A DNA stretch of 64,000 nucleotides from UBA5972 sp964567685 (GTDB lineage Bacteria > Pseudomonadota > Alphaproteobacteria > Rhodobacterales > Rhodobacteraceae): assembly GCA_964567685.1 (NCBI GenBank), contig CAZMNO010000014.1, positions 9,259 to 73,258 of the forward strand, given 5' to 3'. The position numbers and the translations under genes are program-made. Position 1 is the stretch's first letter, and each line of letters opens with the position of its first letter. Of this stretch, positions 24,515 to 33,979 are shown in pieces. The notes beneath the pieces are model-generated. The model did no database searches and was not told where the DNA came from. It worked only from the letters and a program-made list of their open reading frames with translations.

Positions 24515-25719
24515 CAATGGCAGCTCTGTCGCCCTCGTATGACCCGTAATGCTGTCATTTATTTGCCGTTCATCATCATTTAAATGGGATTTCGGTTTGC
24601 ATTGGGCTACCGTCCATCGGTTCCGGAGGCCATCGAACCGATGGACCAAGCGCCAATCATGCGCAAACAATCAAACTGGGCCGCTCTAGTGGGGCTGATC
24701 AGACCTGCATTCACCCTGTACCGAGGAGATCGCTGCGTTTCAGGCCTTCTCAAAGGTGATCCGCAAAAGAAGCCGGAAGTATGTAATCATGGATACCGCG
24801 CCACCGGCCGCACTCTGTTGCTTTTGGATACGACGGGTTCTTACCACAAAGACGCAATACGCCATGAGGGCACGTCCGGCAGCACACGGGTTGTCACCCG
24901 ATGAGGCCCTGTACAGATCAAAATCTTGATCGTGACTCTACCTGAAACCACGCCAGTGCCTTAGCTGGCTCATCATCTGAATATCTGCGGCGCGCCGATA
25001 TTGAACCCTAGCGCCGGATCATCAATTTCAGCCTTGCAGCGGCGGAAACCGGGCAGACTTTACTGCGCAAACGGGCACACTCCGAACATGAACAAATTAA
25101 CAAAGTACGCGATGTTCTTGCTCTATGAAATCTGGTTGTTCCCATTCAAGCGAAAGAACCGATTGGGGTGAAAAGGTTATCAGGTTTGCCCCGCAACCGC
25201 GACGTGGCGGCAGCGGCATTAACCACTAAAGTACTTTATTTTGAGGGAGCGAGACCTGATATAAAACATGCTACGGATTGTCAGCTTCCCCGATCGTTTC
25301 CGCCATTCATACCATCTGCAGCATCGGCGACATTGGGCTCGAAGCCGACTTGCAGCAGTGCAGAGAACATCTCGAATTCACGCGAATGTGGATGTCGACT
25401 TTCATCGATACAGCCTGATTGGTTCGCATTTGCGGAGAAAGTCTGCTTCCCGCCCTTCTGGCCTGCGTGATGGAAGATTCCGAAATCACCTAATAAGAAA
25501 CACTTCGGCATTACACGGTTTCCTAAACCGGTAGGAGTCCATTCTGCATCACGTCAAGGTTGCACCAAGAAAATTCAGACGATCACTCCGGTGATATGAA
25601 GCACGATTGTTGAGATGAGTTGTAGCGTACGGACTGCCCGCAATTACCGGTGGCACTGACGACCACATGTACGGTCGAGAAAACCATAAGAACCAGTTGC
25701 CTTATGGTCGATGCCGACA
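24515..25719. other. Decayed DNA, no supported gene
   Basis: Roughly 1.2 kb without an open frame that looks like a protein. Frames at 24584-24904, 25168-25470 and 25268-25534 have no family resemblance and poor ribosome sites. Around 25350-25490 the plus strand shows a protein-like stretch (QQCREHLEFTRMWMSTF, then a stop, then RICGESLLPALLACVMEDSE) that could be a broken gene, but I cannot name it. The region merges into the transposase remnant on the right. Confidence 0.45.
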
Positions 25720-25722
25720 TAG

Positions 25723-26109
25723 CGGAGAATTCTGGTGAGATGCATGACCGACGCATTGGGAAACCTTGTGGACTTTCGCCTGATGCCGGGACAGGCACAC
25801 GACCTTCGAGCCGTGCCGGAAATGATTGAGGGGCTCAACGCTGATCACCTGCTCGCGGATCGTGCCTTCGATGCCGACTGGTTGCGCGTTGCCCTTTCGG
25901 AACGCGAAATCACTCCTGTCATCCCGCCAAAATCCAACCGACGTTTCCCTGCTGATTTTGACAAGGACACCTACAAATGGCGTCACCTGATCGAGAATCA
26001 CTTCGGAAAACTCAAGGAAAACAGAGGCATCGCTATGCGATCATGCAAGACTGACCAGAGCTTCAAAGCCTTCATCTCAATCGCCGCCACTCTCATTCAG
26101 ATCAAATGA
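25723..26109 (+). pseudogene. IS5-family transposase, 3' remnant
   Basis: The last about 125 codons of an IS5-family (IS427-like) DDE transposase: CMTDALGNLVDFRLMPGQAHDLRAVPE, LLADRAFDADWLR (second catalytic Asp region), VIPPKSNRR and YKWRHLIENHFGKLKENRGIA (with the terminal Glu). A stop at 25720-25722 interrupts the frame immediately upstream, and the N-terminal half including the first catalytic Asp is absent. No terminal inverted repeat could be matched at the two ends. The gene cannot be functional alone. Confidence 0.85.
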
Positions 26110-26980
26110 ACGTCAACAGGCCATAGTGAAAACCATAGTTTTTGTGCCCTTTTATCCATTTGGACGTGACCAGATGCAATCGTACGGGCTGTCGAGAGGT
26201 TTTCAGGACTGGCGTTTAATAGTGTCTCTAAACCTCCGATAAGACTGCAGAATAAACCCCATCTTTCGCTGAAGTTTATGTCAAACTGATTTGCACTGAA
26301 TTTTTGTTCTAGGACAGTGACTGCAGCTCAAAACCTGTGGGTCTTCGTGCCGTGTCTCCCTTGACATAGCCGTGCTGAAGTGATTAGTTTCGCACGCCGC
26401 ATGATCCAGTACGAACAGGCTTCGATACTTGGTGTTATCGTTTTCGTTTCCGCGTGCGAGCTTTAAGGGCTCGACGCTGTTTGCGGTTCAGGCGCGGGCT
26501 GTGCGATGGCGAAACGGGACGTTCGATCATGATGGTTTCGACCCCGGGATATTCCTCCCCTTGATATCGGTATTCTGTAACGTTCTGGAGCACCCCAGCG
26601 GCTGAACAATCTTTTCGGATCGTTTCCCGGTCTTGTTCCGTCCAATCATGCTGTTCGGCATAATCCAGGTCTTCAGAAATGCCTCGACCTTGGTCTGGGG
26701 GCTCACGCGAGATACCCACCACACGTTTGGTATGGTTGTTTCTGATATCAATAGCTCAGTCTTTCCAAGTATTCCGACAATATTGTTCGAAATTGGATCT
26801 TCTATCACTTCATTTGCACTGGTGATCGTAGTCTGGCTGGCTATTATTGGCTGCATCCGTGACATATTTTCAAAAAGTGACAGATGATAATAACAACAAA
26901 TCCTTTCGGCTTATGGCTTTTAGGAGAGTGTCGCTTATTATCGAGTTTTACCAAGTTTTTCCCTGAGTAAGCAAAATCCA
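26110..26980. other. Probably non-coding; two weak overlapping small frames
   Basis: A plus-strand frame 26633-26887 would give an 84-residue peptide with one or two hydrophobic segments (TSFALVIVVWLAIIGC). An overlapping minus-strand frame 26435-26722 would give 95 residues ending in a very basic tail (RKQRRALKARTRKRKR). They overlap antisense, so at most one is real. Neither has a convincing ribosome site or recognisable relative. The stretch lies between two gene remnants and is best treated as decayed DNA. Confidence 0.35.
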
Positions 26981-27166
26981 TCAATCGGCTGTCCAGCGAC
27001 CACCGATCAACAGGGACGATCCGGTTACCAGTGCTGAGGCGCCAGAGGCGAGGTAGACGACGGCACCCACTATGTCTTCAATCTGGCCGGGACGCTCAAG
27101 CTTGATTTTTTCTTCAATCCAACAACGGCGGTCGAGGTTGATCCCTTCGGTAATTCCGGGTTGGTT
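26981..27166 (-). pseudogene. Short-chain dehydrogenase, C-terminal remnant
   Basis: On the minus strand the last about 50 codons of an SDR-family oxidoreductase are readable: RPGQIEDIVGAVVYLASGASALVTGSSLLIGGRWTAD. This is the classical SDR C-terminal segment (normally ending DGGWTA). The Rossmann start, the catalytic Ser-Tyr-Lys region and everything else upstream are gone; the frame runs into unrelated sequence toward the GAPDH gene. Such SDRs often accompany sugar or aromatic pathways, but nothing more can be said. Confidence 0.75.
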
Positions 27167-27255
27167 GCAGATATGCGGTTGTTTCTGCAGAGCAAAGGCC
27201 GTTGAAATGAATGCAAGGGCGGAAATTTTCTCATGCCCCGGAAAAGAGGTGTTCA

Positions 27256-28257
27256 ATGGCTGCGCGCAGTATCAAAATTGCAATCAATGGTTTTGGGCGG
27301 ATTGGCCGGACGCTTTTGCGTATCCTGCACCAGTCAGGTGCGCCCGAAGGGTTTGAGGTTGTGGCGATCAATGACATAGAGCCGTTGGAAACCTGCGCCT
27401 ACCTTTTCCAGTATGACAGCGTCTTTGGCCCTTTTCAGGGAAGCGTTGACACGGCTCCGGGGACGTTGATTCTTGATGGCAGGCCGGTGGCTTTTTACAA
27501 TGTTGGCGATATCTCAGGGCTTGATCTGGCGGGTGTTGATGTGGTGATGGAATGCACCGGTATGGTCGACACCACTGAAATTGCCAACCGGGGACTCAGC
27601 GCGGGGGCAGAAGGTGTGCTGATCTCGGGGCCCTCTGATGTTGCCGATGTAACCTTGGTTCTTGGTGCGAATGAGGAGTACCTTGCCGATCACCGGATCG
27701 TTTCAAACGCATCCTGCACCACAAATGCGCTGGCACCGTTGCTGAAGGTGCTGGATGAAGCGTTTGGCATCGAAAGCGGGCACATGACCACAGTTCATTG
27801 TTATACCGGCAGCCAGCCGACCGTCGACAAACCGCGGGGTAATCTGGCGCGCAGCCGGGCGGCGGCTTTGTCGATGGTGCCGACGACGACCAGCGCGCAG
27901 CGATTGGTGGATTTGGTGTTGCCGGCACTCAAGGGCCGGATCGAGGGGCGGGCGATCAGAGTGCCGACCGCAAGCGTTTCGGCGATTGACCTGACTTTGC
28001 AGACGCAGAAGCTGGCAACTATTGAGAGTGCGAATGCTGCTATCAAGAAAGCGGCCAAGGATAACGCAGTGATCAGCTGGATTGATCAACCGCTCGTCTC
28101 TTGCGATCTGCGCGCGCGACCTGAATCGATCATCATTTCAGAGCGCGAAACTTCGGTTTCCGTCGGTGGCATGCTCAGGGTCTTTGGCTGGTACGACAAC
28201 GAGTGGGGATTTTCCTGCCGGATGCTCGATATGGCCCGCCTGATGGCAAGCCGGTAA
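27256..28257 (+). CDS. gap: Type I glyceraldehyde-3-phosphate dehydrogenase
   Basis: Converts glyceraldehyde-3-phosphate, NAD(P)+ and phosphate to 1,3-bisphosphoglycerate. The 333-residue protein has the Rossmann start IAINGFGRIGRTLLR, the catalytic SNASCTTNALAP (Cys about 150), HCYTGSQPTVD with the His base, VPTTTSAQR, RVPTASVSAIDLT and the final WYDNEWGFSCRM. The ATG at 27256 follows GAAAAGAGG. It stands alone, not with pgk or tkt. Its body differs from the most conserved glycolytic GAPDHs (DLRARPESIIISERET), so it may be a secondary isozyme, for example for gluconeogenesis or erythrose-4-phosphate. Two strong hairpins follow. Confidence 0.9.
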   Translation: MAARSIKIAINGFGRIGRTLLRILHQSGAPEGFEVVAINDIEPLETCAYLFQYDSVFGPFQGSVDTAPGTLILDGRPVAFYNVGDISGLDLAGVDVVMECTGMVDTTEIANRGLSAGAEGVLISGPSDVADVTLVLGANEEYLADHRIVSNASCTTNALAPLLKVLDEAFGIESGHMTTVHCYTGSQPTVDKPRGNLARSRAAALSMVPTTTSAQRLVDLVLPALKGRIEGRAIRVPTASVSAIDLTLQTQKLATIESANAAIKKAAKDNAVISWIDQPLVSCDLRARPESIIISERETSVSVGGMLRVFGWYDNEWGFSCRMLDMARLMASR

Positions 28258-28262
28258 AAGAA

Positions 28263-28294
28263 AGCCCGCGCGAGCCAGGTAGGCTGCGCGGGCT
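28263..28294. terminator. GC-rich hairpin terminator between gap and the NCS2 permease
   Basis: AGCCCGCGC and GCGCGGGCT pair across a 14-base loop. Read on the minus strand the stem is followed by TTTCTTTTA, a good T-tract for the permease transcript. On the plus strand it is followed by GATTTG, so it may also stop gap transcripts. Confidence 0.7.
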
Positions 28295-28306
28295 GATTTG
28301 CCTGTT

Positions 28307-28333
28307 ATCCGGCCCGTATTATGCGGGCCGGAT
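28307..28333. terminator. Second hairpin between gap and the NCS2 permease
   Basis: A perfect ten-base stem ATCCGGCCCG / CGGGCCGGAT with a 7-base loop, 12 bases before the permease stop codon. No T-run flanks it. Together with the neighbouring hairpin it separates convergent transcripts. Confidence 0.55.
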
Positions 28334-28345
28334 GGCTGTTACGGA

Positions 28346-29755
28346 TCAGGCGCCATCTCCGGCGTGCCCACCCGAAACCTCGTCTGTTGACCCATCGGAC
28401 ATTTCTTCCGGCAGGACCAGATTGAGGATGATGGCGATCAGAGCTGCCGGCAGCAGACCGCTGGTCATCAGGATACGCAATGTATCGGGCAGGTACTGAA
28501 CTGCTCCCGGTTCCAGCTGCAGGCCAAGACCCACAGACAGTGAGATCGCGAAGATCACCATGTTTCGGCGGTTCCAGTCGACATCAGACAGCATCGAAAT
28601 GCCCGCTGCGACGACCATACCGAACATGACGATAACACCGCCACCCAGCACTTCAATCGGGACAGTGCGGATGACGGCACCGACTTTCGGGATCAGCCCG
28701 CAGATGATCAGGAAGATCGCGCCGTAAGTGACCACATGGCGTGACATCACGCCGGTCATGGCAACAAGCCCGACATTCTGGCTGAACGAGGTGTTTGGCA
28801 GGCCGCCAAAAAGGCCGGCAACTGCCGTGCCGATGCCGTCTGCATAGGTCGCGCCCTGGATCTCTTCTTCGGTTGCTTCACGACCGGCGCCGCCTTTGGT
28901 GATACCGGATACATCGCCCACAGTTTCAATCGCCGAGATGAATGCCATCAGGCAGAACCCGATAATCGCAGCGGCTGAAAACTCGAACCCGTATTTGAAG
29001 GGCGACGGCAGGGCAAATGAAGCAGCACGGCTCCAGGAGGTGCCGATAGCCTCAAATGACAGCATACCGATGAGGAGTGCGTAGATATAGCCAACGATCA
29101 GACCGATCAGAACGGCCGAAATCGACAGCATGCCGCGTGTGTAGAACTTGAGACCCAGGGTCACGAAGATCACCACAAGGGCAGCTGACCAGTTCAGGAG
29201 CGAGCCGTATTCAGGTTTGCCAATCGCCGGAACACCGCCAGCGGCGTATTGAATGCCGACTTTCACCAGCGCCAACCCGATCATCATAACCACAAGGCCA
29301 GTGACCAATGGTGGCAGCGCAAAGCGGATTCTGCCGATGAACGTGCCAAGCAAGGCATGGAACAGCCCACCGATGATCACGCCGGTGAAAAGGGCGGCAA
29401 GGCCGTCAACACCTTTACCCGCCACCAGTGGAATCATGATTGGCAGGAAGGCAAAGCTTGTACCTTGAACGATTGGCAAAGCCGCGCCAACCGGCCCGAT
29501 TGTGATTGTCTGCAACAGCGTGGCGATCCCGGCAAACAGCATGGACATCTGGATGAGATACAAGAGTTGCGGAAAATCCGGCGAGTTGGACCCAAATCCA
29601 AACCCTGCCGCACCGGCAACGATGATCGCTGGTGTCACGTTGGACACGAACATCGCCAGCACATGCTGAATGCCAAGCGGAACCGCATTGCCTATCGGTG
29701 GTGTGAAATTAGGGTCGCGTAGTTCAGCCGCTGTCCCTATTGAATTGTCAGCCAT
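28346..29755 (-). CDS. NCS2 purine (urate/xanthine) permease
   Basis: A 469-residue membrane protein with 12-14 hydrophobic segments of the nucleobase:cation symporter-2 family. Signatures include PIVQGTSFAFLPIMIP (the Q-containing first motif), GFCLMAFISAIETVGDVSGIT, and GLPNTSFSQNVGLVAMTGV, where the short Asn/Gln motif defines purine specificity. The ATG at 29755 follows GGGGAGGATT. Its neighbours allA and puuD make urate or xanthine the likely substrate rather than uracil. It is cotranscribed with allA (100-base gap) on the minus strand. Confidence 0.87.
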   Translation of the reverse strand: MADNSIGTAAELRDPNFTPPIGNAVPLGIQHVLAMFVSNVTPAIIVAGAAGFGFGSNSPDFPQLLYLIQMSMLFAGIATLLQTITIGPVGAALPIVQGTSFAFLPIMIPLVAGKGVDGLAALFTGVIIGGLFHALLGTFIGRIRFALPPLVTGLVVMMIGLALVKVGIQYAAGGVPAIGKPEYGSLLNWSAALVVIFVTLGLKFYTRGMLSISAVLIGLIVGYIYALLIGMLSFEAIGTSWSRAASFALPSPFKYGFEFSAAAIIGFCLMAFISAIETVGDVSGITKGGAGREATEEEIQGATYADGIGTAVAGLFGGLPNTSFSQNVGLVAMTGVMSRHVVTYGAIFLIICGLIPKVGAVIRTVPIEVLGGGVIVMFGMVVAAGISMLSDVDWNRRNMVIFAISLSVGLGLQLEPGAVQYLPDTLRILMTSGLLPAALIAIILNLVLPEEMSDGSTDEVSGGHAGDGA

Positions 29756-29855
29756 GGATTAAATCCTCCCCTGTGACTGGTTTCATGCGCCGCTCGTTTG
29801 TGTCGGCTTGGTTACTTCGGTGATCAGGTTGCTGCCCTGATTCTGTTGTTTTTGA

Positions 29856-30362
29856 TTAGTCGCCTTCCTGTTCCTTGGGATCGATGACTGAATAGGGTTC
29901 TTCAAACCGGTATTCGTCAAGGTTTTTACCCGGACCGATGCGGTCAACGACCGCAAAGAGGCCCGGCGCTTTGAGGGGTGTCAGCACCCCGTGCCAAACA
30001 CCCCGATGGAAATTGATGGCCTGACCGGGTTCGCTCAGAAACGCTTGCGGTGCCTCGGGCGTTTCATTGTTGTCGGTGGCGGCAATGACCAGAAAACCGG
30101 TCTGGCTGAGCGGGATAAATGCTTGGCTACCGCTCGGGTGACGTTCGACCAGATCGAATTGATAAGGCAGGCTGCGAATCTTGGCGTCAAAGATGCTGAT
30201 CCCGGCGCGCCCGTCGCTGAAATCGAGTTTTGCCCGGTCGTGATAGCGCTCGCACATGCCCTCGTTGATGAGAGCATCGGGTTTGCCTGAAACCTCCAAT
30301 ACATCGCCAAACGGCGCAAATGCCTCGGCGGTCAAAGGTTTTGGAATGATAATGAGTGACAT
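29856..30362 (-). CDS. allA: Ureidoglycolate lyase
   Basis: Splits ureidoglycolate into glyoxylate and urea, a late step of urate/allantoin breakdown. The 168-residue cupin-like protein reads IPKPLTAEAFAPFGDVLE, LPYQFDLVERHPSGSQAFIPL, PGQAINFHRGVWHGVLTPL (metal/substrate His residues) and FAVVDRIGPGKNLDEY, all as in AllA. It starts with ATG 30362 and lies upstream of the NCS2 permease on the minus strand. Allantoinase, allantoicase and the OHCU/HIU enzymes are not in this window. Confidence 0.92.
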   Translation of the reverse strand: MSLIIIPKPLTAEAFAPFGDVLEVSGKPDALINEGMCERYHDRAKLDFSDGRAGISIFDAKIRSLPYQFDLVERHPSGSQAFIPLSQTGFLVIAATDNNETPEAPQAFLSEPGQAINFHRGVWHGVLTPLKAPGLFAVVDRIGPGKNLDEYRFEEPYSVIDPKEQEGD

Positions 30363-30506
30363 CAGTAACTACAAAACATCAGGCTGCCCCGGTTTGGAAC
30401 CTGGTCAGGAACAATCCGGATGTTCCGCGACCAATTTCGCTTTGTTTACAGCAAATAAGGTCGAAAGACTCTTCGGATGTTTTTGAAAGTGTTTCAGAGG
30501 TTTTCG

Positions 30507-31433
30507 TCATAACCCCTTCATGCTGTGTTTGAGGGCGGTGTTAATGCGGTCGACCATGAAGTCGATGAACAGGCGGGTCTTCGGGTCTTGATGACGGCGG
30601 TGGGTGTAAAGGCAGGCCAGACTGACGGAAACCGGAGGGGTTTCGGTCAACACCGGCAGTAGGGCACCACTTTTGATGTGTTCGGCAACTTCAAACAGTG
30701 GCTTCTGAATGATGCCATGCCCGGCCAGGGCCCATCCGGTCAGAACATCGCCATCATCGGATTCAAAAGGGCCGGTGACGGCGAATTTTCGGACGCCGTT
30801 TTCGGTGTTGAGCGACCATTGAAACTCGGACGAGCCGGGAAACCTAAGGTTTAGGCAGTCATGCGCGCCGCTGACCAGATCGTCAGGAGTTGCCGGTATC
30901 CCTTTGTTGCTGAGGTAAGACGGTGCGACGCAGAGAACACGCGGGCAATCGGCGATTTTGCGAATTCTGAGATTTGAATCCTCCGGCACGCCAAGAAAGA
31001 AGGCGACATCGAGTCCTTCAGCGGTGATATCCACCCCCCGGTCAGACAGACGCATCCGAACGTCGATCATCGGGTATTCCTGTTTGAATTCAGGAACCTG
31101 TGGGGCAATCAGGCGGCGGCCGATCCCCAGTGGTGCCGCAACATAGAGCGATCCGCGTGGCGATTGCGTTACGCTGCTGACCTCGGCTTCGGCCTTATCG
31201 ATGGCTTCGATGATCTGGCAGGCACCCGAATAAAATATCCGACCCTGTTCAGTCGGGTTGAGCATCCGTGTTGTGCGCTGGAAGAGGCGGACCTGAAGGT
31301 GATCTTCGAGTTGCGAGATCCGGGCCGATGCGACTGCTGGCGAAATCCGCTGATCGCGTGCGGCAGCTGACATGTTGCCAAGTTCATAGACACGGACGAA
31401 AGTACGGATATTGTCAAAATAGGACATCGCCAT
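30507..31433 (-). CDS. LysR-family regulator (AaeR/CrgA-like)
   Basis: A 308-residue regulator. The N-terminal HTH contains FVRVYELGNMSAAARDQRISPAVASARISQLEDHLQVRLFQRTTR (about residues 12-56, quoted in parts across that span), and the C-terminal effector domain begins near residue 95 (GSLYVAAPLGIGRRL). It is divergent from puuD, 99 bases apart, and upstream of allA and the permease on its own strand. It probably controls urate use in both directions. Its effector could be urate or allantoin; that is inference. Confidence 0.86.
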   Translation of the reverse strand: MAMSYFDNIRTFVRVYELGNMSAAARDQRISPAVASARISQLEDHLQVRLFQRTTRMLNPTEQGRIFYSGACQIIEAIDKAEAEVSSVTQSPRGSLYVAAPLGIGRRLIAPQVPEFKQEYPMIDVRMRLSDRGVDITAEGLDVAFFLGVPEDSNLRIRKIADCPRVLCVAPSYLSNKGIPATPDDLVSGAHDCLNLRFPGSSEFQWSLNTENGVRKFAVTGPFESDDGDVLTGWALAGHGIIQKPLFEVAEHIKSGALLPVLTETPPVSVSLACLYTHRRHQDPKTRLFIDFMVDRINTALKHSMKGL

Positions 31434-31532
31434 TCTTCGCTATTTTTTGAAGCTGTTGAGCTTTTTTATCTAATACAGGAAAATAAGGCGATCCGCTAGT
31501 TTGCGCGTGAAAGACGGAAAGAGGAAACGATC

Positions 31533-32792
31533 ATGTATGATTTTGCTGTCATCTGGGAATGGATCGCCCTTGGCGTTCGCTGGTTGCATGTGATCACCGG
31601 GATCGCCTGGATCGGCTCGTCTTTCTATTTCATCGCGCTTGATCTGGGGCTGCGGCAGGCACCCAACATGCCCGCTGGCGCGCATGGAGAGGAGTGGCAG
31701 GTGCATGGCGGTGGGTTTTATCACGTTCAGAAGTATCTGGTCGCGCCAGAGGCGATGCCGGATCACCTGACCTGGTTCAAATGGGAAAGCTATTCGACCT
31801 GGCTGTCGGGGGCTGTTCTTCTGATGATCGTCTACTGGGCCGGGGCCGAGCTTTATCTGATTGACGCTGAAAAGGCCGATCTTGCGGTCTGGCAGGGGAT
31901 ATTGATATCCGCCGCGTCGCTGACCATTGGCTGGCTGGTTTACGATTTCCTGTGCAAAGGCGGTTTGGGGGAAAAGCCGACATTTCTGATGATCCTTCTC
32001 TTCGTGCTGCTGGTGGCAATGGCCTGGGGCTACAATCAGGTGTTCACCGGGCGTGCCGCGCTTTTGCATCTGGGCGCGTTTACCGCGACGATCATGTCGG
32101 CGAACGTGTTCTTCATCATCATTCCCAACCAGAAAATCGTGGTTGAGGATCTGAAAGCGGGGCGCACGCCCGATCCGAAATACGGCAAGATCGCCAAACT
32201 CAGATCAACCCATAACAACTACCTGACCCTGCCGGTTCTGTTCCTGATGCTCAGCAACCATTACCCGCTGGCATTTGCGACCGATTATAACTGGCTGATC
32301 GCGGCGCTGGTGTTTCTGATGGGGGTTTCGATCCGCCACTATTTCAACTCGCTTCACGCGCGCAAAGGGGATCCGAAATGGACATGGCTGATCGCGGCGG
32401 TTCTGTTCCTGGCAATCATGTGGCTGTCGACCGCCCCGATGTTTCAGGAAATCGAGGATGAAGATGCGCGTGCACTGACCGAAACCGAACAGGTGTTTGC
32501 CAGTGCGGAAGGCTTCGAAGAGGTGAATGACATTGTCCTTGGCCGCTGCTCAATGTGCCATGCGCGTGAACCATTTTATGAGGGGATCCGCTGGGCCCCG
32601 AAGGGTGTGTTACTGGAAACCACCAAGGATATCGCGATGGCAGCGAAGCAGGTTTACCTGCAGGCCGGGATCAGCCACGCGATGCCACCCGCCAATGTGA
32701 GTTATATGGAGCCGGAAGAACGCCGCATCATCGCACGCTGGTACAGGGCAGCGGCGAAAGATCTGCCAATGCGATTGGCTGCCAGCCACTGA
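31533..32792 (+). CDS. puuD: Membrane urate hydroxylase with C-terminal cytochrome c
   Basis: Oxidises urate to 5-hydroxyisourate, passing electrons to its own cytochrome c domain instead of making H2O2. The 419-residue protein has about eight membrane segments, starting WLHVITGIAWIGSSFYFIALD and including TFTGRAALLHLGAFTATIM-like helices, with several conserved His residues. The C-terminal domain carries the haem attachment site CSMCH at about residue 345 and a distal Met region (SHAMPPANV). The ATG at 31533 follows AAAGAGGAAAC. With NCS2 and allA next door the role in purine breakdown is firm. Confidence 0.92.
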   Translation: MYDFAVIWEWIALGVRWLHVITGIAWIGSSFYFIALDLGLRQAPNMPAGAHGEEWQVHGGGFYHVQKYLVAPEAMPDHLTWFKWESYSTWLSGAVLLMIVYWAGAELYLIDAEKADLAVWQGILISAASLTIGWLVYDFLCKGGLGEKPTFLMILLFVLLVAMAWGYNQVFTGRAALLHLGAFTATIMSANVFFIIIPNQKIVVEDLKAGRTPDPKYGKIAKLRSTHNNYLTLPVLFLMLSNHYPLAFATDYNWLIAALVFLMGVSIRHYFNSLHARKGDPKWTWLIAAVLFLAIMWLSTAPMFQEIEDEDARALTETEQVFASAEGFEEVNDIVLGRCSMCHAREPFYEGIRWAPKGVLLETTKDIAMAAKQVYLQAGISHAMPPANVSYMEPEERRIIARWYRAAAKDLPMRLAASH

Positions 32793-32819
32793 GACCAGCC
32801 TTCGTTCTGGCCAAACGCG

Positions 32820-33968
32820 CTAACCAGCTAGTTGGTCCACGATCTCCAAATGCTGAGCGATGCCATCAACGGTGGTCATCCAGCGCTCCACCAGTTTGGG
32901 ATCGGCCGGTGCTGCCGATACGCCCGGGGCAATCTCGCCGTTCAGGACCGCTTCAATGGCCAGCGACAGAGAGATCGAAACGAGTTGCGCCATAGCAGTG
33001 CCCTTTTCGTTACCATGCGCATCCATCACATAGGTTTTGTGATAGACCGCTTTGCCATCCTTTTCCGCTTTCAGCGACACGCACAGAACAACACGATCCG
33101 GTTCGCCATCCTCATAGGCGTTTTCGCGCCAGAACTGATCTGACATTTCGGTCAGTCTGGCTTCGCCGGTGTCCCCGCTGAGCGTCTCAACCTCGTCAAA
33201 GACATCCGACCAGGCATCGGCCCAGCCATTGAGGCGCAGAGTGCCGCGCACGAATTGCCTGACCGGCCAGGCAGGATCGAACGAATAGTCCTCCATGAAC
33301 GGAAGGGAGTCGCGGTTGGGATAAACCTCGAAACTTTCGCCGCTGGGCAAGGGTGCCAGATAATGGCTGATCGCATCCCAGGGCCGCGCAACATTGAGTT
33401 CTTCGAACTCGGCGATTGATCGCGACGGCGAGCGGAGGGCTTTTAGCACCCCGAGTGGAGACCACGAAAACTTGTAACGAAACGGGTTTTCGTATTTTGG
33501 AATGCCGCCGCAATACGAGATGAAAGAGAGCGCGTTGGAAGGGTCATAAGCTTCTGAGGCACGATAGTCGGCCACCAGCCAATGCGCCATTGAATGATCG
33601 ATACCGGGATCAAGCCCCACCTCGTTCACGCAGCAGACACCGGCGGATTTTGCCTTGCCGTCAAGTGCCCGCATTTCCGGAGCGATGTAGGAAGACGAAA
33701 CGAAATTGGCACCCTTTGAGATGCAAAGTTCGGCCAGCGGTACATGCCAGTCACCCGGAAGCATCGAAACTAGCACATCACCCGATGCCAGCTCGGCACT
33801 GATCGCCTCCATCGAAAACGCTTTGATATTGTCGGTCAGATCGCCAACCGCCTCTTGCGCCTTTTCGGTGGTGCGGTTCCAGACGACAACGTCGTGACCG
33901 GCCTTTATCAGGCGTCTGAGGCCGGGGATTGCGGAAAGACCGGTGCCGACCCAGTGAATTTTTGCCAT
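32820..33968 (-). CDS. Saccharopine dehydrogenase-like (LYS9-type) protein
   Basis: A 382-residue NAD(P)-binding protein of the saccharopine dehydrogenase / homospermidine synthase-like family. The Rossmann start IHWVGTGLSAIPGLRRLIKAG is at residues 4-24, and EVGLDPGIDHSMAHWL around residue 116 is the typical substrate-site motif. It is 11 bases downstream of the LYS1-type gene, so the pair can interconvert lysine, saccharopine and aminoadipate semialdehyde. In bacteria this usually serves lysine degradation rather than the fungal-type synthesis. The start ATG at 33968 follows GAAGGAGAA. Confidence 0.86.
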   Translation of the reverse strand: MAKIHWVGTGLSAIPGLRRLIKAGHDVVVWNRTTEKAQEAVGDLTDNIKAFSMEAISAELASGDVLVSMLPGDWHVPLAELCISKGANFVSSSYIAPEMRALDGKAKSAGVCCVNEVGLDPGIDHSMAHWLVADYRASEAYDPSNALSFISYCGGIPKYENPFRYKFSWSPLGVLKALRSPSRSIAEFEELNVARPWDAISHYLAPLPSGESFEVYPNRDSLPFMEDYSFDPAWPVRQFVRGTLRLNGWADAWSDVFDEVETLSGDTGEARLTEMSDQFWRENAYEDGEPDRVVLCVSLKAEKDGKAVYHKTYVMDAHGNEKGTAMAQLVSISLSLAIEAVLNGEIAPGVSAAPADPKLVERWMTTVDGIAQHLEIVDQLAG

Positions 33969-33979
33969 TTTCTTCTCCT

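Noticed and set aside
26435..26887. Two overlapping antisense small frames as genes
   Set aside because: No ribosome site or homologue recognised; they lie in decayed DNA and cannot both be coding. Kept only as a described region.
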